Positions 1-9,142 of a DNA stretch of 64,000 bases are shown in pieces (the stretch's first letter is position 1; the number at the start of each line of letters is the position of its first letter). This DNA is from Zizania palustris (Eukaryota > Streptophyta > Magnoliopsida > Poales > Poaceae), in assembly GCA_019279435.1 (NCBI GenBank), contig JAAALK010000289.1, forward strand, positions 91,357,023 to 91,421,022, in the 5' to 3' direction. The position numbers and the translations under genes were made by a program. The notes beneath the pieces are model-generated. The model did not search any database, was not told the origin of the DNA, and saw only the letters and a list, made by a program, of their open reading frames with translations.

Positions 1-434
1 CTTGTAAGAAGCAACGGCAATCAGTCAAAAAGAAGACGATTGAGATAAGTAAAAGGGTAAGTTGAGGTATCCACCTTGAGTCCCGCATCAGCATCATCCG
101 GGTGAATCACTTGCTGATAAATGAGTGAAGAGCGGTTGAAGATATGCTATTTTAGTTTGCCCCACCATCGGTGGAAGACGGTGGAGGTTGCCCAGAAAGC
201 TATCCAAGAGGCAAAATCACTGGCAACAATCTCATCTGTCATATGGAGGAGGCGATCCCACCCCACGATATCCCTGTCTTCCTCATGAATTTGGATCTGA
301 TCAACGAAGAATAGGTGGGCTAGGAGTTGACCAAAGCATAACTGCCTCACAAAGACCAATGCGTGGTAGAACTCATATGAGCCCTTCTGAGGATGATCAC
401 CGATAAAATTGACAAGCAGGAGACAAGGAAAAAG

Positions 435-1337
435 TGTTGGGGAATAGGGGAGTTACACTAGCCGGAAAATTCAAAATTTCTACCCTAAGCCCAAGACCCA
501 TGCACGTGCGAGATCATAGATCGTTACCTTCTAGCAAGAGACGCACTAGGTGCAGCGGAAGAAGATGTTGAAGAAGCGCGTCAAGCCTATCCTCAGTCCA
601 TCCCAGCCATTCCTCGCCAATCCAATCGGTGAAGACGATGTTGTTGTTCATGTGATGAAGTCCACGAGCATTGCTACTGGTGCAACGCCTCCACTGTATC
701 CACACATACAGGGATGGAGTTCCTCCTACGGCAGCATGCTAGCACCACATGTGAGAGATGGGAAATCCTCAACCTCAACAATTGAGATCAAGAAAGGGAG
801 GAGAGGAATCTTTGATGGCTAGGTCTAAACTATGGTTAAGCTTGTTCTTCAAGACCTCTTCCTCCTCTCTTTATATAGGGCTGAGAACCTTGGTCGTCCA
901 CATCTCGAAATCCATAAATCGGTTACAACCAATTTGTGTTGTAAAAGATCATATCTGTTTGCCCACATTGAAACTTTCGATCCTAAATCAGAACATCCGA
1001 CATGGTATTTTGTTTCTCGATTCGGTACGATACCATAACAGATCCAATCTATTTTATCCCACCTCGGAACTTCCAATACACATATCAGAACTTCCGATCA
1101 GTACAATTTTCCAGATTCCAAAATCAAAACTTCTGGCTCATCGGAACTTCCAAAGCAACTTTTGCTCTCTGACTCGAATCTAGAAATTAATCAGAACATC
1201 CAACTCCAAATCGTAATTTCTCATTCATGTCGCGATCCCCACCATCAGACCTTCTGAAGTCAGTTTTGCTCTTTGACTCGTGTCCTAAAAATAATCGGAA
1301 CTTCTGATTCACAGTATTTTCTTGGGCATATCTATAA
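435..1337. repeat. Solo LTR (Copia-6 family) inserted in the PMD gene
   Basis: It starts TGTTGGGGAATAGGGGAG and is clearly homologous along its length to the Copia-6 LTR at 55541-56419: the shared CACGCACGTG...GAGATCAT segment, the tail rich in GGAACTTCCGATC words, and the order of blocks all match. The last ~85 bp of the reference LTR are missing or replaced after about 1328. A possible target duplication is AAAAG (430-434 and 1338-1342), but this is A-rich and weak. PMD coding resumes on both sides, so no internal element sequence is left. Confidence 0.8.
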
Positions 1338-2375
1338 AAAAGCGTGGTTATAAAGTTACGAGTGGAATATTTGTCCCAGAACACATTGGGCAAGGTTAGC
1401 TGATTAGGGCATTCATACTCCGAGTAGTATTCATAAGGATACTAGATGGCCCGATCAGAGAATCCAAGATAAAAAGTATTAAAGCAGGCGACTAAGAGTG
1501 CAGGAGACAAGGGAAAAGCCGAACGACATGCTGTCTCTTTGCCCAAGTAAGATCATCGGTGAAAGATAGGAGTGTTTGATTCTAGAAAATTGGAGGGAAA
1601 ATGGATTGAAGAAAAAGGAGGGTCACTGATAACATCAGTAGTATAAACATTGAACCAGAGTTGGAGAAACCACCAAGGACCATTAGGATGGCCGACAGGA
1701 TCTCCAATCGGCCGAGGGGAATTTTCACTTGGGCGGCAACCTATTTGGCTAAGAATTGGAACTGAAAGGTTGGGCTCATGTCCGATACACAAAAGATGAA
1801 CCTTTCCAACCAGAGATTGAGAAAAGCAACGTGCTCACAAATGTCTATGGGGTTGGTTTTCTTGTTGTGTCTTGCAATGTATCGTCACCAGCTATCAGTA
1901 GATTTGGTGCTAAGGCGATGGGTTTGTTAGGAACAAAAATAGAAAGGGTTGGCCGATGAGTCGATGTCAAGACAAGTTAAAAAGAAAACATCGAGCAAGG
2001 TGGGACTCATCGGCCCATGGCCAAAAATGATGGCGTTCAAAGCATTAGACCAAAAGTAGCAGGAGGCAGCCATCATCGACTCGTTCTGGTATGGTTCCAC
2101 GAGGGAAAGGCCGATGCAATGCCCAATGTCAATCTCATCCCAAAAGGCATGGTAGGTGGCCGATACCCTAAGGTACCAGTCACGCCAGCCAGTGAGAGAG
2201 AAGGAAAGGACCTGAAGCTAGAATCCTATTCGAAAGAGAGCATAGGAGATTATTTAAAAGGGATTCGGGAAGTGTCGACATTGATAAAATCTATGGGGTT
2301 AGGATTACTCAAAGGGCCCAAGAAGAAACAAGATGGATGAGTGACTATGGGAATTAAAACCTGGTTCTGCAAGTT

Positions 2376-2489
2376 CTACATAGAAGAAAGTAAAAGAGGA
2401 ATAGAAAGAAGAGGGGAAATCAAAGAAAAATGATAGACAAATCAAGAAAACCAAAGACCGATGAAAAGAGAGGAATGTCGTAGACTTAC
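2376..2489 (-). other. Intron 1 of the antisense PMD gene
   Basis: The donor on the minus strand is CCCCGAG/GTAAGTC (GT at 2489-2488). The acceptor is TTCTATGTAG/AACTTG (AG at 2377-2376) after a pyrimidine-rich run. The junction joins GAG to AAC in phase 0 and gives an uninterrupted continuation into exon 2. A second AG nine bases further in (2368-2367) is also possible and keeps the frame. Confidence 0.65.
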
Positions 2490-2670
2490 CTCGGGGATTG
2501 CATTAATGGTGGCCATCACTGGTGTTGCCGGAGTGCAGGGTCAGCGAAGGAGAAGAAGATGGCGAGAAGCGGCGTCGCAATTAGCACTAGAAGCAAACGG
2601 TGGTGAGATGGGGGGCTAAAGTGAGGAGTGGATAGAAAGCATGAAGAAGAAAGACAGAGTAGCCAGGGGT

Positions 2671-2680
2671 ACTTATAAAG
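2671..2680 (-). promoter_or_regulatory. TATA box of the antisense PMD gene
   Basis: The minus strand reads CTTTATAAGT about 160 bp upstream of the ATG at 2516. A pyrimidine-rich leader lies between. This is outside the 3' LTR (which starts at 3112), so the antisense gene appears to have a promoter of its own. Confidence 0.5.
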
Positions 2681-3111
2681 CAAAGGGCGACTCCTCGGCA
2701 ACCGGATTTGGTGAGGACCACCTACAATGTTCGACAAAAGGTAATCATGAGTACAGTTTTGTGGAATTGAATCTTCGGTTTAAAGAGAACCAATACAAAA
2801 CTATGTGGGATGAAGCCTGGTCCGACACCGCCACAAAGAAAAAGTAGATGTGTCACACCAAGTGACACCCATCGCAGTTGTGAATGGACGAAGAAGAAAA
2901 AGCAAAAAGGAAGAGGAAAAAGTGATACAAAGTCGGGACCCTGAGAAAATTTTTATAAAGTATTGGAAGATGAAGGGTTTCGGCTAACAATTAATGAGTG
3001 TGAAAATACATCATGATTAGACGTTTGAAAAGACATGATGGCAATTGGTGATGATGGCAGGTAATTTCAAAGCATCGATAACCATTTAATGCTCCGAAAC
3101 TGCGGGGCATG
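2681..3111 (+). other. Non-coding spacer and polypurine tract before the Tat-1 3' LTR
   Basis: No coding signal is visible on either strand. The right end, TGCGGGGCATG at 3101-3111, directly precedes the LTR and matches the GCAGGGGGCATG tract next to the Tat-4 LTR when that is read on its own strand. I take it as the plus-strand primer site for reverse transcription. Confidence 0.5.
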
Positions 3112-3966
3112 TGTTGACGCCAAGATTTAGTAGAGCCTAGGCCCACTAAGGATGCCGCATGGTCAACAGGAGTCAAAGGAGTGTAGTTAAAGGTGGTCAA
3201 ATAAGCCTATCCATATTGCTATAGTATGACTGGATATGAAGGAGATGATGAAGGAGATGACGAAGGAGAAAGAAGATAAAGATGATGTAGAATTGGTTAC
3301 AATGTGGATTACTTGGACGGAAAGTCTCCAGACTATAAATATGTATCTAATTAACTAGGTTTACACACACAATCAACCACAAACAAACTACTACTTTCGG
3401 TGCATCGGTCTGATCGGTGTGATCGTCGAGTTTATGTTCGTATATTTTACTAGGTCCAAGGCTGCATCATTTTGATCTCTTATATTGATGTGAATTAGGT
3501 GTCATAGTTTGAGACTTCATAGGTTAAGTTCGACATCTTGATCTATTGTATCATGTTAATGCTGAATATCATTCATCTAAATAAAGTATGCCCGATGCAT
3601 TGAAGTGTTATTGATTTATCATGATTAGCGACTATCTCAGTTAGGTCCGATCTTGCAGTTTCAGAAATTGAATGGTATGAATATGTTGTTTGGCATGATG
3701 AGTTTAGTTTCTATCAAGGTATGAGCCGATAGGTTATCTTTGTTCCGCACTATAATCCATCCACATTAGGGAGATAGTCATCGGCCTTGATGCACAAGGA
3801 CTTCAACTTATCGGCCGATAGTGTATTCAACCCGATAGCACGGGCGTGGTCATTGGCCCCATGGCCCATAGGCACATTTATTACTGTTTATCTTATCCCC
3901 ATCATAGTCATCGGCTCGATAGTCGATCGACATTGCTACTAACGTTGTTCTTTGTTACTCCTTATC
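3112..3966 (+). repeat. 3' LTR of Tat-1
   Basis: The LTR begins TGTTGACGCCAAG right after the polypurine tract. A TATA box (GACTATAAATATG, about 3332-3344) gives it the expected U3-R layout. CGGCC and TCGGC words are frequent. I placed the end at ...CCTTATCA (3966) because LTRs end in CA, but no partner LTR is in the window to prove it. Confidence 0.55.
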
Positions 3967-4090
3967 AGGTGTAGGGTCAAAATGATTGGATGGCTCAGAA
4001 CCTTCTTTTTTCTTGTAAGATTATAGGGCCTGCACTGGAGTTAAGTAGATCTCCTAGGCCACGCGTGTGACCAAAAAATACACCAATAAA

Positions 4091-6294
4091 AGGTTGGTCT
4101 CGGTTTGTCACCGGGTCCGATGTCTACTTCCTTTAGCTCATCGATTGTGGAGAAGCCTTGACCAAGCTTACCTTCTGCTTCATCGGTGTCGCCTTTAAAG
4201 GGTAATCTTGGGTTGTTCATTGTTAATTGGTTTGACTCCATCATTTCATACTTCGATAAATCACCGTCTCAAGCTCTGCCTACCAAAAAGACGACTTCTT
4301 CCATCTCCCACATGGATAAATCGTCTATTGCCACGTTAACCGATTTATCGGTGGTTACAACTTCCACATGATCACCGACCCACTACATGGGGCTTTGATG
4401 CATTATTGACAGGACACAACAAATCCCATGAATCTAATCGCGCCCCAGCAACACACTGTAGGATCCTTTTCCTTCTATGACAAAGAACGTGGCCGGCACG
4501 GTCTTGCTATCAACCGTCAACTCTGCATTTAGTACCCCCATTGTTTCTGACGAGTTGCCGCCAAATTCCATTAGCACATATTGGTTTTAATAAGGTCCTC
4601 CGGCCCTTTCCCTACCTTTTGGAAGGTTGCATGTGGTATTAAGTTGACGACCACTCCCCTGTCCATCATCATCTTGTACATCGGCTTCCCATTGACAAAG
4701 CCCTTGATATAAAGAGGTCTTAGGTGCCGATGCTCAGGGTTTTTTGGTTTGTCAAAAGTTGCCGACTATGGGGTCAGCACTAGTTGAGCCATTGTATCGG
4801 CTTACTTGATGTTGTCTTCAAAAGTGGCCTGGTACTCTATAGGCAGGAAGAAAACCATGTTTACCCCTACATCTCCCTTGTCATCTTGATCGGCCTTATC
4901 CTTTACTCGCCATTCACTTTTGACCTTTCGGAGCCATTCAGTATCATCTTTGTACTTATGTGCTTTCAGTTCTCTTTGTCGCAGCCATTGCACTCTCCTC
5001 TTCTAATTCCTAATTAAGATCCTAGTGGGGCACCATTGTCTCTTTCTTGACGTGGTGCTGCCATCGGTGGATCGACTATTTTCCTCAATGTTAACAAGGC
5101 CGAGCCTTTCAAGTATAGATGCCCTTGGTGGCGACAACCTCCGATGAGCGGCCATCCTCTCCTGATTATCTAGCCTTCTCCTGTCACTGCATTGACCATG
5201 GTCACCTTGCAATATACCCTCACTAACGCACTTAGGGCAGTCATCCATCGATGGCAAATGCAACCCTTTATTCCAGCATAATCTGAAAAACTCACAATTC
5301 CAATAGGGGTTGAATCGCGAGTAATTTTGATCGTCCTCATTATCCACCCAATCTCTTTATTTCCTTTCGTATTTCTTGATTAGACCCGACGAAGTGACAC
5401 TGTTGTTGTTTCATCTGCTCTTCTTCGCATGTTGATCGTCAGCATGATGCGCATGCACCATGTTGACCGGGAAAGGGTGGTCGTCTATATTGATCGTCTT
5501 CTTCCCATCGTCGAACTTGATTCGGCCTTGCTCCATGGCTGATTGGATCTGGTGTCTAAACACCTTGCATTCATTAGTGTGGTGCGACGGAGAATTGTGC
5601 CACTTACAATATTTACTCTTCTTTAACTCAATGATAGGCAGTATCACGTGATTGGGTGGCAACTAGGTCTGCTTTTCCTTAAGCAACAGGTCGAATATCC
5701 TATCAGCCTTATTAATGTCAAAGTCATACTTTTATTCTTTATCAGCTGCCTTCACCTAAGGACATGTGATTTATTCCTTGTTGCTGGTCCACTCAGCCAA
5801 ACCAGCCTCTGCATTGGATCCGCTATCCCCATCGAAGTTAGAATGGTACGACTGAGTGTAAGCCACCTTCTTGTGATACTTGTCCCTTTTCGCTTCTTGG
5901 AATTAGCTCTCATGGGCCATTACTCGCTGCACCAAGTGTGAGAAGCTCTCGAATTCTTGTGACAAACATTTCCTTTATTGGATTCAGTAGTCCCTGGAAT
6001 GCCAATTCATCCAGTTGCGCATTGATGAGGTTTAGGCTATAGCATCTGCTTCTCACATCACAGAACCTTTGCGCATAATCTTTCACCGACTCGTCCATCC
6101 TCTACTTTACTACCATCAAGTCGGAAAGCTTCATATCATCTATGCCAGTGAAGAAATACATGTGAAATTTCTTTTCCAGATCCGCCCATCCTCTGACAGT
6201 GTTCACCGGTAGTGACAAGAACCACATGAAGGCTGATCCCGATATTGTCAATAGGAAGAACCTGACCTTGAGTTCTTCCACGGCCGATGCCTTG
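4091..6294 (-). pseudogene. Tat-2 gag and protease-linker remnant (Ty3-gypsy, Tat lineage)
   Basis: Read from right to left on the minus strand. A retrotransposon gag domain comes first (VRFFLLTISGSAFMWFLSLP, GWADLEKKFHMYFF, about 6280-6130). Its continuation follows (DESVKDYAQRFCDVRSRC, about 6095-6040). Next is a Tat-type zinc-binding motif with C-x2-H-x5-H-x4-C spacing (YCKWHNSPSHHTNEC, about 5567-5611), then a basic and zinc-containing stretch (5003-5347), a protease-adjacent stretch (4802-4993) and the linker before RT (FSTIDELKEVDIGPGDKPRP, about 4150-4095). Gag would form the particle. Many stops and frame changes break it. It is cut on the right by the SIRE-1 LTR and on the left by Tat-1, so RT, RNase H, integrase and LTRs are absent. 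Confidence 0.8.
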
Positions 6295-7565
6295 TGTAGA
6301 ACCGAGAGTAGCGACCAGAGGGAGGTGAATGGGTGCCTAAAAAATTCTTTTGAATCAATGGCCTTCTCCCAACAACCAATGCACATCAATAGACAACCAG
6401 TAGAACCAAACACAAATCACAAGCACTAAAATAATCTAGCCTAAAAAACGACTGGTGTCCTAATCAAAAAGATATCACCATAGTGTTTAAAGGGAGATTA
6501 AGGTTACTCACAATACAAATAACATCCCCAAAAAAATTTCACCAAATCTTAGAGAATCAGTCAAGCAATTGCAGATCATCCCCAATTTCACAGACATTTC
6601 ACACGTATGAGAAAGTGCAATACTTAATGCATTTAATCTAGTCAAAATCAATCCAGTAAATAAAATGATCTCAAAGATATATTAATGGATATTCATAGTG
6701 CAATCTGAATATGAATATAAAGTGCATATATCAAATGAAGAGATCACAGAATAATCAACAGTAATAATATTTTCAAGTGCATGCAAAACGAGGGAGGAAA
6801 AACAGATTATTGTGCTTGTTGTCTCCTATTCACATTCAGCTGAACAACTATAGGCCACTCAGCTGCCAAGCACCACGACACGCTGCAAGTGTATCTTCAC
6901 ACCAGTACGTCGTCGCCCTGTGCCCTATGAGCTCCCATGGCGGAGCACTATGTTGTGCCTCGTGCTCCACGCGGAGCAAAGACACGCGCTTCTCTGTGCG
7001 CCTGTGCGGCTTTCCCTCAACACCGAGCTCCTGTGCGCGCCGCATGGACCAACAGTGCCTCCGCTTGCCTGCACGTGTGTGACACCGAACAACTACAATA
7101 CACTGATGTTTCTATGCCTCATCGTCTGCGCGGTTGATCCCGTGTGTTGCTTGCTTAGCGAACAGCAAAACAAATCTGCTTGCTCCTTCTAGAATCGCCA
7201 GAGAACGCCGCTCCCCACCAAGCCAAAATACGGTGTCAAAAACACCCAGCACTCGCCACTGCAGGTTGTCGCGACTCCCTCAGCCCAGCAATCACTTGCC
7301 GCCTGTTTACTTGGGTCAAACCAGGTCAATAGACCAACATATCCACTGCCATTCCTGGCACAAGTACCTAGATTAGGCTGGCCTGACTCTACGGCCCCTC
7401 TGCTTGACAGTCGCTCGCCACCTGTGTACCTAAGTCACACGCGGCTCAAGACATGACATGTCTCTCTTCTCCTCTTCTCCTTTTCTCTCTCTCTAATAAC
7501 TGTCGTTGATAATCACTCATCACTTCTGGAGCCATGAGGCTCATGATCTTTAACATGGCTCCTCA
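6295..7565 (-). repeat. SIRE-1 3' LTR
   Basis: The LTR spans TGTAGAACCG...GGCTCCTCA (1271 bp). On the plus strand the left end (CGACCAGAGGGAGGTGAATG) aligns with the ends of the SIRE-2 and SIRE-5 LTRs, and the right end matches theirs just before a CTCCCCCTTG polypurine tract. The middle is specific to this copy. The small open frames inside it do not resemble proteins. Confidence 0.85.
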
Positions 7566-7773
7566 ATCTCCCCCTTGATGAGTACATTGTGAACACCTTC
7601 TTCATCAATGCTTCAAAAACTACAAAACACAAAAACAAAACACAAGAGAACAGAAGAAAGTAAATAAATAAAAGGTTTAACCTTAATGACCAAAAGCCAA
7701 ACAAAAGCCAGAAAATTGACATTATGGTTAAACATAAATAAAAACTCAAACGAGTGCAATCTTTGAATTATCA

Positions 7774-7999
7774 ATAAGGATATCAAAAGAGTAAAGGAAA
7801 AAGAGACTAAAACTCCCCCTGAAACAAATCCCAGAGAATGACAAAACTCCCCATAAACTCTTCTAAAAGATCAAGTAACCCATAATATAAGGATATCAAA
7901 AGAGTAAAGGAAAAAGAGACTAAAACTCCCCCTGAAACAAATCCCAGAGAATGACAAAACTCCCCATAAACTCTTCTAAAAGATCAAGTAACCCATAAT
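7774..7999. repeat. Perfect 113-bp tandem duplication
   Basis: Copies 7774-7886 and 7887-7999 are identical base for base. Each includes one ACTCCCCCTG polypurine-like run (on the minus strand) and one ACTCCCCAT run. Identity points to a recent event, or to an assembly artefact. Confidence 0.95.
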
Positions 8000-8555
8000 A
8001 TCTCGCCATTGTTGACAACTAGACTCATCAAGTGAGACTAAATGCACTCAAAAAAGACAAAACTCAAACTCCCCCCTGAAATGCAGCTTCCCCTCGAAAT
8101 ATGCAATGAATGCAACTAGGGTGTAAGTGGAGTGTAAAAAGCATGCATCTCAGATATGATTGACTGCAATTACAACATCTAGCAAGTATAGCACAAAATA
8201 CTGTCTAAGACACATGGCATGATCAATGCAATAGATGATATCCAAAGAAAGTCATTTCCACAAATTTTCATAGTTTTGCAAACAAAAGCATCACCACATT
8301 TTCTAGCAGATAAGCAAGGTAAAGCATGAAATGCAAAGGCTAGCTGATATCTACCAAGATTAGCATTGTCCACAACTAAGAGCTTTAGCATAATTGTTAT
8401 CTTTTTAAGTTTCAACTTTTTCTTTCCTTTTTCTTTTGTGCTAGGGGTTATTTGCATTTCAACCTTATGCTAACCGACCAAGTCAAGCCTAGGCCAGAAT
8501 AGGACCATTAGACGCTTAAGACATTGGTCTTAGCATACATTACAATATCCTAGTT

Positions 8556-8577
8556 CTTACCAAAGTGCTATGGTAAG
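8556..8577 (-). ncRNA. Conserved hairpin in SIRE 3' non-coding region (copy 1)
   Basis: CTTACCA and TGGTAAG form a perfect 7-bp stem around the loop AAGTGCTA. The block is conserved in SIRE-5 at 46896-46913 with the same loop except one base. This is a structural element of the retroelement RNA by inference only. Confidence 0.4.
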
Positions 8578-9142
8578 CAGTCAAGAACAATGCAATGGGA
8601 CACATCAAACCCACGTGGATCTTTTCACTTAAACATAAAAGGTATGGATTTTTCATTTTTATGATTTTTATCATTTTATATCATATTTTCCATGTTAAAG
8701 TATACAGATGACCAAGTTACATATCTGCATCTAAGTAAAGGAACTAGCTACGTGGCATGTAAAAGATAGAAAAAACATTCAGCCTACACATGCTAGTTAC
8801 TAGAAACAATGGTGATCATTTTTCAGTTTTAAAGCATAAAAGCCATGCAAATGATAGATATCAGACATATTATGTGAACTGAAAAAAGCATGATCATCGA
8901 CATGTATTCAAAAGCATATACAAGCAAGAATAAGTAAAGCAGTCCAATCATATAAAAGAAGCAAGCTCAAAGTGTGGATATATGAATATGTATGAAATGT
9001 ATTCACACAAAAAGACTCAAATAAAAAAGTAAAGAAGAAAGAAAAGACTCAAAATATCCTAAAAAGGATACACAACTCCCAAATCCCCTCGCAAACGCTC
9101 AAACGTAGACTGATCTAAGGGTTTGGTAAGAATGTCAACCAA

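Larger units (their letters stand above)
1..2516 (-). pseudogene. Plant mobile domain (PMD, aminotransferase-like) gene, antisense cargo of Tat-1, 5' part
   Basis: Read on the minus strand from an ATG at 2516-2514, the first exon is only MATINAIPE and ends at a strong donor (GAG/GTAAGT, 2489). After an intron the text continues as NLQNQVLIPIVTHPS, then SNPNPIDFINVDTSRIPFK. Typical PMD blocks follow: FWSNALNAIIFGHGPMSPT and LLDVFFLTCLDIDS (about 2060-1960), PIDICEHVAFLNLWLERF (about 1850-1800), WWFLQLWFN (about 1660), then FIGDHPQKGSYEFYHALVF and STVFHRWWGKLK (about 400-147). PMD proteins occur both as plant genes and as passengers of transposons. The gene is broken by several stops and frame shifts (for example TAG near 1737) and by a solo LTR at 435-1337, and it runs off the left edge. 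It lies just inside the 3' LTR of Tat-1, on the opposite strand. Family identity is firm; the claim that it is Tat-1 cargo rests on position. Confidence 0.75.
1..3966 (+). mobile_element. Tat-1: Tat-lineage Ty3-gypsy element, 3' portion
   Basis: The element is oriented plus with gag-pol off the left edge. What remains is the antisense PMD gene, a polypurine tract and a 3' LTR starting TGTTGACGCC at 3112. The order (antisense gene with promoter facing away from the LTR, tract, LTR) repeats that of the complete Tat-3 element. It is inserted in the pol of Tat-2, whose coding text becomes recognisable only from about 4090 rightwards. The exact right end is uncertain (3966 to ~4090). Confidence 0.6.
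7566..9142 (-). other. SIRE-1 non-coding region between pol and 3' LTR
   Basis: About 1.6 kb with no recognisable gene; no envelope-like frame is present. It contains several polypurine-tract-like CCCCCT runs (7570-7576, 7813-7821, 7926-7934, 8070-8077), a perfect 113-bp tandem duplication (7774-7999) and blocks conserved with the same region of SIRE-5, including a hairpin at 8556-8577. Confidence 0.75.

Noticed and set aside
2017..2340. 107-codon plus-strand open frame
   Set aside because: The minus strand of the same bases encodes recognisable PMD sequence, so the plus frame is its shadow.
6777..7376. Open frames rich in Cys/Ser/Arg
   Set aside because: Inside the SIRE-1 LTR between matched LTR ends; no domain and no family resemblance.
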